Shown here: positions 1 through 8,278 of the stretch, one piece after another
How positions within the stretch are numbered: the stretch's first letter is position 1
Layout: every line of letters starts with the position of its first letter
Assembly: GCF_019049285.1 (NCBI RefSeq)
Contig: NZ_JAGMUL010000140.1
Span: 43,544 to 107,543 of the forward strand
Direction of reading: 5' to 3'
Origin: Streptomyces sp. AC550_RSS872
Lineage (GTDB): Bacteria; Actinomycetota; Actinomycetes; Streptomycetales; Streptomycetaceae
DNA length: 64,000 bases
Position numbers and translations under genes: made by a program
Notes under the pieces: model-generated
Told to the model about the DNA's origin: nothing
Database searches by the model: none
The model's input: only the letters and a program-made list of their open reading frames with translations

Positions 1-810
1 ATACGGCCGCTCCACGGTGATCACTCCGCCTTCCGGCGCCCGCAGCCGCATCACGGTGTCCTCGAGAGCCCCCTCCACCGGCACCGCCTTCGGTCCCCGG
101 CCGCCACCGGCCGGCGCGACAGGCAGCGAACGGATGGTGCACCGGCCCAGCAACTGCCGCAGCGCCAGCGGGAGTTCCGCCGCGTCCAGGGCGGTGCGGG
201 TGGCGAGACCCAGTACCCGGGTCGGCGCGTCCACCAGGTCATGGGCGTCGGCCCGCTCGATCCAGGTCCCGGTACCGCCGGCCACCGAGACCTCCTCGGT
301 GATCTCGGCCGACGCGAGCCCACCGGGCGCACGGAGCAGGAACTCGTCCACCGTGCCCTCGGCCAGCGGATGGGTCTGGAGGCTGAGGATGTCCACCCGC
401 AGCCCGGCGAGCGCCGTGCACAGCGCCGCGAGCGACCCCGGTGCGTCCCTCACCGTCGTCCGCATTCGCCACAACGCGCTCTCCTCGGACACCGTCGCGG
501 ACGTCTCCCGCGACTGCTCCGACGACCCGGCCTGCTCCGCGGAGGGCGGCCGGGCACCGGTATCGCGCGTCGGCGGAGCGTGACCGTGGCGGCGTGACCA
601 CCATGAGCGGAACCCGGCCGCGGCGACCAGCACCGTCGCCGGAACCAGCAGCAACGCCGGTCCGCCGGGGCCCTTCCCGCTCAGGTGCGTGATGCCGTCG
701 ATCACGGCCACCGCCGTGAGGAGTGCGGCCAGGTGGATGACGTTGCGTCGCCAGTGGTGCACGGGGCGCCCGTGCCTCGTCCGCGTCACATCAGACATGT
801 CTCGACTCAT
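1..810 (-). CDS. Membrane-anchored ACT-domain protein, C-terminus beyond the left edge
   Basis: An open frame runs from an ATG at 810 to the window edge for 270 codons without a stop, so the gene is cut by the edge. The visible protein has two hydrophobic stretches near residues 25-42 and 52-66, a hydrophilic linker, and from about residue 115 a segment with the look of an ACT domain (it contains RDAPGSLAALCTALAGL). ACT domains bind amino acids and regulate metabolic enzymes; that is family knowledge, and the ligand here is unknown. No good ribosome binding site precedes the ATG at 810; a second ATG lies at 798. A C-terminal enzyme or acetyltransferase domain may lie outside the window. Confidence 0.6.
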   Translation of the reverse strand, partial: MSRDMSDVTRTRHGRPVHHWRRNVIHLAALLTAVAVIDGITHLSGKGPGGPALLLVPATVLVAAAGFRSWWSRRHGHAPPTRDTGARPPSAEQAGSSEQSRETSATVSEESALWRMRTTVRDAPGSLAALCTALAGLRVDILSLQTHPLAEGTVDEFLLRAPGGLASAEITEEVSVAGGTGTWIERADAHDLVDAPTRVLGLATRTALDAAELPLALRQLLGRCTIRSLPVAPAGGGRGPKAVPVEGALEDTVMRLRAPEGGVITVERPY

Positions 811-964
811 GCAGCCACTGTGAAGGACGGGTGTTGCGTGATCACGAACGCATTGTGACCGGGCGGTAAAGAAGGCTTATGCCGGGTTTGTCGCCTATTC
901 AATAACGTAGTGCGGTGCGGGGTGGGGCTCCGAGGGTGATCGGCCGGGGCGGTGGCGGGTCTCG

Positions 965-1507
965 TCAGGCGGCCACGCCCTCCGCCGGCGCGCTGCGCAG
1001 CCGCCGGGCCTGGGCCACCAGCCGGGACGAGCCACGGCGGTCCGCTGTCATCGCCAGGTGTGGTATCTCCCCCTGTGCCCCGTGCCCCGTGCGTTCGGCG
1101 CACTCCGCGGCGACGGCCAGGAGATCCCCGAGCCACCGGGCCGAAGCGGCCGACCGTGAGCTGAGCGGACGCTCGGCCAGTCGGTGCACCACGTCGCCGA
1201 GCCAGCCGGGAGCCCGGTCGCCCAGGAGGTGGATCAGCACCCCCGGCGACGCGGGCCACCAGCGCATGTCGGAGGCCGCGAGCCAGCTCGCCACGCCGGC
1301 CGCACCGGTCTGACACGCGGTCCCCGCCGCATGCAGGGTGGGACAGGCGCGGCGGGCCTGCGCCGTCCACTGGTCCGCCCTCAGCTCCTTGCGCAGTGCC
1401 CTCAACTCGGGGAAGCACGCCCGTCGTTCGGCGTCCGTCATGCCGTCCAGCAGGCTCACCGCCTCGGCCGTCCGCCCGGCCCGTACCGCTTCCATCAGTG
1501 AACCCAT
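965..1507 (-). CDS. Short DUF6493-like protein following the SWIM gene, probably truncated
   Basis: This 180-residue frame starts with an ATG at 1507 inside the last codons of the SWIM zinc-finger frame, a 13-base overlap typical of translational coupling. The sequence is helix-rich and Leu/Ala/Arg-rich. In other Streptomyces the SWIM protein is commonly followed by a much longer protein of the DUF6493 family, as I recall it; the present product looks like its N-terminal part only, so a deletion may have removed the rest. No catalytic motif is visible. The upstream partner is itself frameshifted, which supports decay of the whole pair. A start at 1495 is also possible. Confidence 0.45.
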   Translation of the reverse strand: MGSLMEAVRAGRTAEAVSLLDGMTDAERRACFPELRALRKELRADQWTAQARRACPTLHAAGTACQTGAAGVASWLAASDMRWWPASPGVLIHLLGDRAPGWLGDVVHRLAERPLSSRSAASARWLGDLLAVAAECAERTGHGAQGEIPHLAMTADRRGSSRLVAQARRLRSAPAEGVAA

Positions 1508-2917
1508 CGCGCACCCCCGTCGACTCGTGCCATGTCCCGCTCCGCCGCGGCGATGCCGCGCCGCACCATCCGTACCGCCAGGGCGTGCTTGCACGGCCCG
1601 CGCCCGCCCCGGTACTTCGCCCACCACAGGCAGCTGCAACGGAGCACGTCCGCCTCGTCGCGCACCCGGTGCACATGCCCGTCCTGCGCCGTCACAGTCC
1701 CGACGGCGCCGTCCAGCGTCACCGCGCCCGCCGCCACCAGCGCCCGGGCCGAACGCAACCGCGGGTTGTGCCGCTCCACGCGCTCGGCGTCGTACGGCAG
1801 CTCCCGGTGGAAGTACGCCGCCTCCGCCGTGTCGTATCCGACCCGCCCCGACCCGCCCCGACGTGCCCAGGCGGACCAGGGCCGCCCGCACGCCCTCGGG
1901 CGTGAGGCCCGAGGCGGCTGCCAGGTCGGCCACGTCGACACGGGGCTCCCATGCCAGGAGCACCGCGATCAGCTCCGCGTCCTCGGCGGCCTCGTCGGTG
2001 GCGAGCGCGTCGAGGACGCCGCCCTCGCCGGAGAAGCCACGCGAGGCGTCGGGCGACAGGGTCAGCGTCAGCCGCATGCTCGGCAGCACCACCTCCCAGG
2101 CACTGGCCGTAGCGGCCGCGCCGCCGGTGACCGCGGGGCCGTACACCCGCAGGGCGGTGGCATGCCGCAGCACCCGCTGGAGCGCGGCCAGCCGCTCCGG
2201 GCCGGGCCAGACACACCGCACCGGGCACCGCACGCGTGGTCGGCCGCAGCCCGCCGCTGCCCGACGGCACCACCCACCGTGCGCCCACCGACGTGCCGCG
2301 CGCCCCACCGCGCGGCAGCGCCCGCAGGAACCGCACGGCTTCGGCGGCCGACAGCTCGGCCCGCAGATCGAAGCCCGCCGCTATGACCTGCGCCTCCGCG
2401 AAGCCCCGCAGCCAGCGGTCCGGGAGCGGCACGTTCTTCTCCACGACCGGGCCGTCCAGCGTGGTCACCGCCGGCTCCTCCGGTCCCACGCGCAGATGCA
2501 GCGGATCGTCCGCGCCGATCCTGGACAGGGCCTCGCGCAGAGGGTTGTTGACGTCGACGTTCGTCGTGCCGTGCCCCACCTCACCGCCGTCCAGGCCCGG
2601 CTCCAGCACATCCAGACGGGCGTACACCCCGCAGCAGCCGGAGAACGACTCGAAGCGCAGCCGGTCGCCGTTGCCCGTCACGACCGGGTCGAGGGAGGCC
2701 CGCAGCTGCCGCTGGTGGCCGCCACGTCGGCCACCGCGAGCAGTCCGGCCGAGGCCACCTGAGGAAACGTCAGGAAGCCCGCGAAGAACCGCGGATGGTC
2801 CTCGACGCCCGAGGGCGTCGCACCCCGGGAGGTCTCGAGCCCCAGGCGCTGTCCGTCCGCCGCGGACTCCGGCACGGAGGGTCGGCAGTAGGCCACGGCC
2901 TGCAAGGATCGCGTCAT
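1495..2917 (-). pseudogene. SWIM zinc-finger protein gene with three frameshifts
   Basis: Homologous-looking protein sequence can be followed from an ATG at 2917 to a stop at 1495, but only by changing frame three times: near 2710-2725, near 2208-2215 and at 1841-1860. Pieces in order are the N-terminus (MTRSLQAVAYCRPS), a block containing QRQLRASLDPVVTGNGDRLR, a block containing MRLTLTLSPDASRGFSGEGG, and the C-terminal SWIM motif with Cys-x-Cys and Cys-x-His (LRCSCLWW, then GPCKHA). SWIM fingers bind nucleic acid or protein. The last frameshift is an exact 10-bp tandem duplication. Three independent lesions argue for a real pseudogene rather than sequencing error, although raw reads would settle that. 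Confidence 0.75.
1841..1860. repeat. 10-bp tandem duplication inside the SWIM pseudogene
   Basis: The unit ACCCGCCCCG occurs twice with no gap. Removing one copy restores the reading frame from RLGTSGRVG into YDTAEAAYFHRELPYDA, so the duplication is the likely cause of the third frameshift. Slippage at such a GC-rich short repeat is reversible in principle. Confidence 0.85.
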
Positions 2918-3004
2918 GGAAAAACCGTAGAGGCGACCACTGACAATCGCTCTGACCAGCGAAAACGGGCTCGCGAACGGGGAGTTCGGCAGGCCGGGTA
3001 CGAT

Positions 3005-3043
3005 CGTGCCGCGCACCGTGGGATGACACCGGTGCGCGGCACG
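3005..3043. terminator. Hairpin terminator downstream of phoD
   Basis: The arms CGTGCCGCGCACCG and CGGTGCGCGGCACG form a perfect 14-bp stem with an 11-base loop. It begins about 20 bases past the phoD stop codon and separates that gene from the SWIM pseudogene upstream end. There is no run of T, as is usual for streptomycete terminators. Confidence 0.7.
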
Positions 3044-3061
3044 AGGTCCAGGCTACGGGAG

Positions 3062-4636
3062 TTACTGACCGACCCGGCCCGGTTGCAGGACCTGGGTGAA
3101 CAGCACGGTGCCGTCGGACTCGCGCAGCCGGACCGTCAGTTCGCCGCTGTCGCCGTCGATGTCGACCTCGCCGAAGAACTGGTAGCCGCCGGCCGGCGAG
3201 ACGTTCGCGGTCGTCGGCGCCTTGATGAACACCCGGTCCGGACCGAAGGTGTTGTCCAGCGTGTTCGCCGGGAACGCGCCCGCGTTGAGCGGGCCGGAGA
3301 CGAACTCCCAGAACGGCTCGAAGTCGGTGAAGGCCGCCCGTGACGGCTGGTAGTGCTGGGCCGAGGTGTAGTGCACGTCGGCGGTCAGCCACACCGTGCC
3401 CGTGATACCGCGGTGCTTGATGAACCGCAGCAGCTCCGCGATCTGTAGCTCCCGCCCCAGCGGCGCACCCGGGTCACCCTGCGCGACGGCCTCGACGTTC
3501 GGCTTGCCGTCGCCGGTGTCCGGTACCACCAGGCCGAGCGGCATGTCCGAGGCGATCACCTTCCACACCGCCCGGGAGCGGGCGAGCTCGCGCTTGAGCC
3601 ACCGCAGCTGCTCGGCGCCGAGGATGCCCTGCGCGTCGGTGGGCTGTTCGTCCGGCGAGTTGGCGTTGCGGTAGGTGCGCATGTCCAGCACGAACACGTC
3701 CAGCAGCGGGCCGTGGTTGACCACGCGGTAGACCCTGCCGTCGGGGCGGCGCAGCGTCGAGATGGGGAAGTACTCCGAGAACGCCTGCCGGGCGCGCGAG
3801 GCCAGGACGTCGACGTTCTTCTCGGTGTAGCGGGCGTCGGCCAGGATCTCGCCGGGGTACCAGTTGTTGGTCACCTCGTGGTCGTCCCACTGGATGATGG
3901 ACGGGACCTGGGCGTTGAACCGCTTGAGGTTGTCGTCGAGCAGGTTGTAGCGGAAGTTGCCGCGGAACTCGGCCAGGGTCTCGGCGACCTTGGACTTCTC
4001 CTCGGTGGTGATGTTCCGCCAGGTGCTGCCGTCGGGCAGCGCGACCGAGGCCGAGATCGGGCCGTCGGCGTAGATGTTGTCACCGCTGCACAGGAAGAAA
4101 TCCGGGTCCAGCGCGGCCATCGCGTTGTAGATCCGGTAGCCGCCGAAGTCCGGGTTGATGCCCCAGCCCTGACCGGCGAGGTCGCCCGACCACACGAACC
4201 GCACCCCGTCGCGCCGCCGCGCCGAGGCCGTACGGAAGGTGCCGGTGACCGGCTCACCCGTGCGGCGCGGGTCGTCCGGGTCGGCGAGCAGCACGCGGTA
4301 GTGGATCTGCTCGCCGGACGGCAGGCCGCGCAGCCGGGTCGTGCCGGTGAAGTCCGTGTCGGCGCCGAGCAGCGGGCCGTGCCATCTGCGCGGATTGCGG
4401 AACGACTCGGTCGCGGACGTCTCCACGACCATCCGGGCCGGACGGTCCGACCGCACCCACACCAGCCCCGAGTCGCAGGTCACGTCGCCCGTCTGGACGC
4501 CCCATCCCGCCCTGGGCCGCCCCGACAGGGCGAACGCCGGTGCCGAGCCGAGCGCCGCGGGCAGCGTGAGCGCCGCCGAAGCGGCGAGCGAGCCGCGCAG
4601 AACGCTGCGACGGCCCGGGAACGAACGGTGTGACAT
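3062..4636 (-). CDS. phoD: PhoD-family alkaline phosphatase, Tat-exported
   Basis: The product of 524 residues is a secreted phosphodiesterase/alkaline phosphatase of the PhoD family, which releases phosphate from organic esters outside the cell using iron and calcium. The start at 4636 is chosen because GGAGG lies 6 to 10 bases upstream and it opens a twin-arginine signal peptide (GRRSVLRGS, hydrophobic core, AFA before the mature part near residue 36). A PhoD N-terminal domain spans about residues 40-138. Metal-binding motifs visible are SGD near 150-152, SGDNIYADG near 184-192, QWDDHEVTNN and TADVHYTSA. It stands alone with its own terminator. A weak PHO-box-like sequence lies upstream. 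Function assignment is firm; substrate range is not. Confidence 0.92.
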   Translation of the reverse strand: MSHRSFPGRRSVLRGSLAASAALTLPAALGSAPAFALSGRPRAGWGVQTGDVTCDSGLVWVRSDRPARMVVETSATESFRNPRRWHGPLLGADTDFTGTTRLRGLPSGEQIHYRVLLADPDDPRRTGEPVTGTFRTASARRRDGVRFVWSGDLAGQGWGINPDFGGYRIYNAMAALDPDFFLCSGDNIYADGPISASVALPDGSTWRNITTEEKSKVAETLAEFRGNFRYNLLDDNLKRFNAQVPSIIQWDDHEVTNNWYPGEILADARYTEKNVDVLASRARQAFSEYFPISTLRRPDGRVYRVVNHGPLLDVFVLDMRTYRNANSPDEQPTDAQGILGAEQLRWLKRELARSRAVWKVIASDMPLGLVVPDTGDGKPNVEAVAQGDPGAPLGRELQIAELLRFIKHRGITGTVWLTADVHYTSAQHYQPSRAAFTDFEPFWEFVSGPLNAGAFPANTLDNTFGPDRVFIKAPTTANVSPAGGYQFFGEVDIDGDSGELTVRLRESDGTVLFTQVLQPGRVGQ

Positions 4637-4701
4637 GGAGAAGCCTCCAGGGGCGGGATCCGGCCAGTGTGCAGTGCCACAACTACTGGTGCGCCGCAGC
4701 G

Positions 4702-4723
4702 CACACGGAAACCACAAGTGAAC
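4702..4723 (-). promoter_or_regulatory. Weak candidate PHO box upstream of phoD
   Basis: Read on the minus strand, two adjacent 11-base units begin GTTCACT and GTTTCCG. Streptomyces PhoP boxes are direct repeats of 11 bases led by GTTCACC. The first unit matches at 6 of 7 positions, the second at only 4 of 7, so this is suggestive only. Family knowledge makes PhoP control of a phoD gene plausible. Confidence 0.3.
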
Positions 4724-4771
4724 AACTGACCGCATCCGGGAGGGAACCGGCGCGTCCGGGGCGCGTCGTGC

Positions 4772-6262
4772 TCAGCGGCGGCGCGTGGCGGTCGCCTCGG
4801 CCATGAGCCGTACGCCCGCCCGGATCCGTGTCGGCGGCAGGTGCGCGTATCCCAGAACCAGCCGCACACCCGGCTGCCCGCCCTCCCCGGCACGCGCGGG
4901 TGCGTGGCCCCCGAACGCGTGGTTCGCGTGCGCGTACTCCGTCACCGGACGCACCGCCACACCGGCCGCGGCCACACGCGCGAGGAACCGCTCCTGAGGC
5001 CCGTACCGTTCCGGCAACGCGGCGATGACGTGCAGACCCGCGGCGATCCCGGTCACCTCCGCGCCAGGAAAGTGCTCCTCCAGCGCGGAGACGAGGGCGT
5101 CGCGACGCTCCCGGTACGCGCGCTGGCACCGCCGCAGCTGGCGGTCGTAGTCGCCGCGCTCCACGAACCTGGCGAACAGCGCCTGGTCGAGGGTGGGGTG
5201 CCCGAGGTCCATGGTCCGCTTGCGCTCGACGACGTCCTCGGCCAGTGCCTCCGGTACGAGCAGCCAGCCGAGCCGCAGCCCCGGAGCGAGGGACTTGCTG
5301 ACCGACCCCGCGTAGGCGACGCGCTCCGGGTCGAGGCCCTGGAGCGCGCCGAAGGGCGCCCGGTCGTACCGGAAGTCGCCGTCGTAGTCGTCCTCCAGAA
5401 CGAATCCGTCGACGGAGCGCGCCCAGTCGAGCAGCTCGGTACGGCGGCGGGCCGAATAGGCGATTCCGGTGGGGAACTGGTGGGCCGGCGTCGTGACGAC
5501 GGAGCGTACGCCCGACTCCCGCAACGGACCCATGACGAGCCCCTCGTCGTCGAGCGGCAGCGGCACCGTGGCGACGCCCGCGGCCGCGTAGAGGGCGTCG
5601 TGTTGCGGGCTTCCGGGGTTCTCCACACCGACCTCGCGCAGGCCGCGCGCGTGCAGTACGAAACCGAGCAGCGTGGTCGCCTGTGCCACGCCGGAGACGA
5701 CCACCAGGCGCTCGGGATCAGCGACCACCCCCCGACGGCGTGCCAGCAGCTCGGCGAGCGCCGTACGCAGCCGGGGCAGGCCGCGCGGGTCGGGATAGCC
5801 GAGCTCGTGGTGCGGCAGCCCGGCCAGCACCCCGCGCTGCGCGGCCGCCCACGCGGCGCGCGGGAACATCGACAGGTCCGGCGTACCGGGGACGAAGTCG
5901 GCCAGGGCGCCGGTGGCCCGCGGAGCGAGGTCACGTGCGCGTGGCCGGGCCGACCGTACGGCACCGCCCACCCAGGTCCCGGCACCCCGGCCGCTGCGCA
6001 GATAGCCCTCCGCCGTCAGCTGCTCGTACGCCTCGGTGATCAACCCGCGGGACACACCGAGGTCGGCCGCGAGGTCCCGGCTCGACGGCAGCCGCGTGTC
6101 CGGCGCCAGCCGCCCCGACCGCACCGCCTCACGCAGCGCCGCCTGCAACGAACGTCCACGCGTGCGTGCGGGCGCCGAAGCGGCCGGCAGAAGCAACTCC
6201 CAGGCGGCGGAGCCCACCTGCCGCTCCGGGCCGTCGGCCGGATTGGCCTTGGATGACGTCAT
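4772..6262 (-). CDS. MocR-type regulator: GntR winged helix fused to an aminotransferase fold
   Basis: The 496-residue protein has an N-terminal GntR-type winged helix (RLPSSRDLAADLGVSRGLITEAYEQLTAEGYL) and a long C-terminal fold-type I aminotransferase domain with the PLP lysine in SVSKSLAPGLRLGW. Such MocR/PdxR proteins are transcription factors that sense pyridoxal phosphate or an amino compound; they rarely act as enzymes. The start at 6262 is preferred over upstream in-frame codons because it leaves a short region divergent from the DMT transporter at 6310, and MocR regulators often control the adjacent divergent gene. The ligand cannot be read from the sequence. Confidence 0.88.
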   Translation of the reverse strand: MTSSKANPADGPERQVGSAAWELLLPAASAPARTRGRSLQAALREAVRSGRLAPDTRLPSSRDLAADLGVSRGLITEAYEQLTAEGYLRSGRGAGTWVGGAVRSARPRARDLAPRATGALADFVPGTPDLSMFPRAAWAAAQRGVLAGLPHHELGYPDPRGLPRLRTALAELLARRRGVVADPERLVVVSGVAQATTLLGFVLHARGLREVGVENPGSPQHDALYAAAGVATVPLPLDDEGLVMGPLRESGVRSVVTTPAHQFPTGIAYSARRRTELLDWARSVDGFVLEDDYDGDFRYDRAPFGALQGLDPERVAYAGSVSKSLAPGLRLGWLLVPEALAEDVVERKRTMDLGHPTLDQALFARFVERGDYDRQLRRCQRAYRERRDALVSALEEHFPGAEVTGIAAGLHVIAALPERYGPQERFLARVAAAGVAVRPVTEYAHANHAFGGHAPARAGEGGQPGVRLVLGYAHLPPTRIRAGVRLMAEATATRRR

Positions 6263-6309
6263 GAAAGTGGACCTTAATGCGGACCGCACCGGTTCCTAGC
6301 GTCGCTCCC
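6263..6309. promoter_or_regulatory. 47-bp divergent regulatory region between the MocR gene and the DMT transporter
   Basis: Only 47 bases separate the two start codons, so both promoters must overlap. The segment contains GTGGACCTTAATGCGGACCG, in which GGACC occurs twice 13 bases apart. MocR-type proteins commonly bind direct repeats between themselves and a divergent target, so this pair is a candidate binding site. The assignment is inference from position and repetition. Confidence 0.4.
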
Positions 6310-7509
6310 ATGAACACGACCACCATGCGCGGAGCCCTCCTCGCCGCGCTCGCCTGCGTCCTCGTCGGAGGATCCTTCACCGCCAACAGCCTCCTCGGCG
6401 ACTACCCGTACGCCGGCGGCCAGTTCGTGCGCTACGGCCTCGCCTGTCTCCTGCTCGTCCCCCTCGCCGGGCGGGGCGCCGCGGCCCGGCTGCGCGCGCT
6501 CACCGCGCGTCAGTGGGCTCGCCTCGTCGTCCTCGCCGCGGTCGGCATGGTCGGCTTCAACCTGGCCGTCATCGCCGCCGAGCGCACCGCCGAACCGGCC
6601 GTCCCCGGCGTCTTCGTCGGCTGCGCTCCGGTGGTGGTTGCCGTGGTCGTGCCCTTGCTGGACGGGCGGCGACGACCGCAACGGACGGTCCTGTACGGGG
6701 CGTCACTCGTCGCGGTCGGCGCGTTCACCGTGCAGGGCTGGGGTCGCACGGACGGCGTCGGCATCGCCTTCTCCGTGTGCGCGCTGATCGGCGAGGTCGG
6801 TTTCGCGGTCCTGGCCGTGCCCGTCCTGCGCCCGCTGGGCCCGCGGCTGCTGTCCGCCGTGGTGTGCGGGATCGCTGCCGTGGAGTCCGCGACGGCGGGC
6901 CTGCTCCTCGACGGCACCGCGTGGCTGCGCCGGCCCGACACCACCGAGACCCTGGCTCTCCTGTGGCAGGCCGTGATCGTGACCGTCGTCGGCTTCGTGT
7001 GCTGGTACATCGGGATGCAGCGGATCGGCGCCGAGCGCGCCACCCTCTTCTCCGGCCTCATCCCGGTCGCCGCCGCCTGCACCGCCCCGCTCGTCGGAAC
7101 CGGCTCCTACGGCGCCGTCCAGGCCCTCGGCAGTGCCCTGGTCGGCGCCGGAGTCGCCCTGGGCTCCGGCGCGTTGACGCGCACCCCGCGCGGGCTCACC
7201 GCACGCGTGCGTACCCCGCGCGAGTCAGCGGCTGCCGTCGAGGATGACGCGCGCGACCAGGGCAGGGTCGTCGTTCATGGGGCAGTGGCCGCAACCGGGC
7301 AGCCGGACGAGGCGGGCCCGGGGGATGATCTGCTTGGCGCGCACACCCTGGCGGCGCACGAGCAGCCGGTCCCTGCTGCCCCAGGCCACGGTGACCGGGA
7401 TCCCCGGGATGTCGTCGGTGAACTGGACGGCCCGACCGGCGCCGAGGGTCTGGTCGAAGCCCGTGGCCCGCGCAAGGGCCAGCGTCTCGGCGACCACGGC
7501 ATCGGGTGA
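6310..7509 (+). CDS. EamA/DMT-superfamily transporter with an unusual antisense C-terminal extension
   Basis: Residues 1 to about 300 form a ten-helix drug/metabolite transporter of the EamA type, a membrane exporter or importer of small metabolites. The start at 6310 is the first ATG after the divergent MocR gene. The usual family length is about 300 residues, which would place the end near 7210-7225. Here no stop occurs and the frame continues 95 codons antisense to the alpha/beta hydrolase gene, ending at 7509. That tail is hydrophilic, Gly/Asp-rich and looks like non-coding frame. Either the natural stop was lost or the protein carries a nonsense tail. The MocR neighbour is probably its regulator. 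Confidence 0.8.
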   Translation: MNTTTMRGALLAALACVLVGGSFTANSLLGDYPYAGGQFVRYGLACLLLVPLAGRGAAARLRALTARQWARLVVLAAVGMVGFNLAVIAAERTAEPAVPGVFVGCAPVVVAVVVPLLDGRRRPQRTVLYGASLVAVGAFTVQGWGRTDGVGIAFSVCALIGEVGFAVLAVPVLRPLGPRLLSAVVCGIAAVESATAGLLLDGTAWLRRPDTTETLALLWQAVIVTVVGFVCWYIGMQRIGAERATLFSGLIPVAAACTAPLVGTGSYGAVQALGSALVGAGVALGSGALTRTPRGLTARVRTPRESAAAVEDDARDQGRVVVHGAVAATGQPDEAGPGDDLLGAHTLAAHEQPVPAAPGHGDRDPRDVVGELDGPTGAEGLVEARGPRKGQRLGDHGIG

Positions 7510-8055
7510 CCGGCGGCCGGGGCGCGCGTAGATCGTGCTGGTCAGGAGCGTACGGCCGGCCGCCGACCGGGAAAGGTGCTCCACCAGGGGCAGCGGCAGC
7601 CGCCGCGCGATGCGCCGCATCGCGAGGAGCACACCGAAGGCGTAGCGGCGCTCGGCCTCGGACCAGAAGCCGGCCGGGGAGAGGGCGGTCACGGACCGCG
7701 CCAGCTTCTCGCGGCCGAGTTCCAGCGCGATCAGACCACCCAGAGAGTTGCCCACCACATGCGGCCGTTCGAGCTCCATCGCCTCGCAGAAGGCGCCGAA
7801 CACGGCCGTCGTCGTGGCCAGGTCGTAGGCGAGGCCGTCGGGCAGGCCCGGGGACGTCCCGAAGCCGGGCAGGTCCACGGAGATGACGTCGCGCTCGGTC
7901 GCGAGGATGTCCACCACCGGGTCCCAGACCTGCCGGTGGTGCCCGATCCCGTGCAGTAGGAGCAGCGGTTCACCGCTTCCCACGCGCGCGTAGTCGACGC
8001 TCACACTCTGCGGGCCGTGCGGGGAGTCGACCTGGAAGGAGACGGTGGCGGACAT
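7225..8055 (-). CDS. Alpha/beta-fold hydrolase
   Basis: The 276-residue protein has the full catalytic set of an alpha/beta hydrolase: the oxyanion HG motif at LLLLHGIGHH (residues 31-40), the nucleophile elbow GNSLGG with Ser104, Asp229 in WGSRDR and His257 in GCGHCP. These enzymes cleave esters, lactones, C-C bonds or epoxides; the specific substrate is unknown. It has no signal peptide, so it is cytoplasmic. The ATG at 8055 is preceded by GAGGAGC. A 20-bp tandem repeat sits directly upstream. Its 3-prime third overlaps the antisense tail of the DMT transporter frame. Confidence 0.88.
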   Translation of the reverse strand: MSATVSFQVDSPHGPQSVSVDYARVGSGEPLLLLHGIGHHRQVWDPVVDILATERDVISVDLPGFGTSPGLPDGLAYDLATTTAVFGAFCEAMELERPHVVGNSLGGLIALELGREKLARSVTALSPAGFWSEAERRYAFGVLLAMRRIARRLPLPLVEHLSRSAAGRTLLTSTIYARPGRRSPDAVVAETLALARATGFDQTLGAGRAVQFTDDIPGIPVTVAWGSRDRLLVRRQGVRAKQIIPRARLVRLPGCGHCPMNDDPALVARVILDGSR

Positions 8056-8067
8056 GGGGTGCTCCTC

Positions 8068-8107
8068 GTCTGGGACACGCTGACGGAGTCTGGGACACGC
8101 CGACGGA
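8068..8107. repeat. Two-copy 20-bp tandem repeat just upstream of the hydrolase gene
   Basis: The unit GTCTGGGACACGCTGACGGA at 8068-8087 is followed at once by a copy with a single change (C for T) at 8088-8107. It lies 12 bases upstream of the hydrolase start codon, within its expected leader or promoter. It could be a duplicated operator or a slippage product. Confidence 0.7.
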
Positions 8108-8278
8108 CGGCCGTAGACAGCTTGTCAGCAATTGCTACCGGCGGGTAGACCCTGGCGGCCGGTGATCCTCGGGGAGGTGTGACCCGCAACGTGCCATCCC
8201 CGCCTCATGGTTGAACGACCGCGCCCGTGGCGCCGATTTCGCCTGGACACCGCCGGACGCGTCGGATGGGATGGAACA

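Noticed and set aside
8110..8170. Possible ECF41 autoregulatory promoter with TGTCAG
   Set aside because: The -10 element expected for ECF41 is not found at the right distance.
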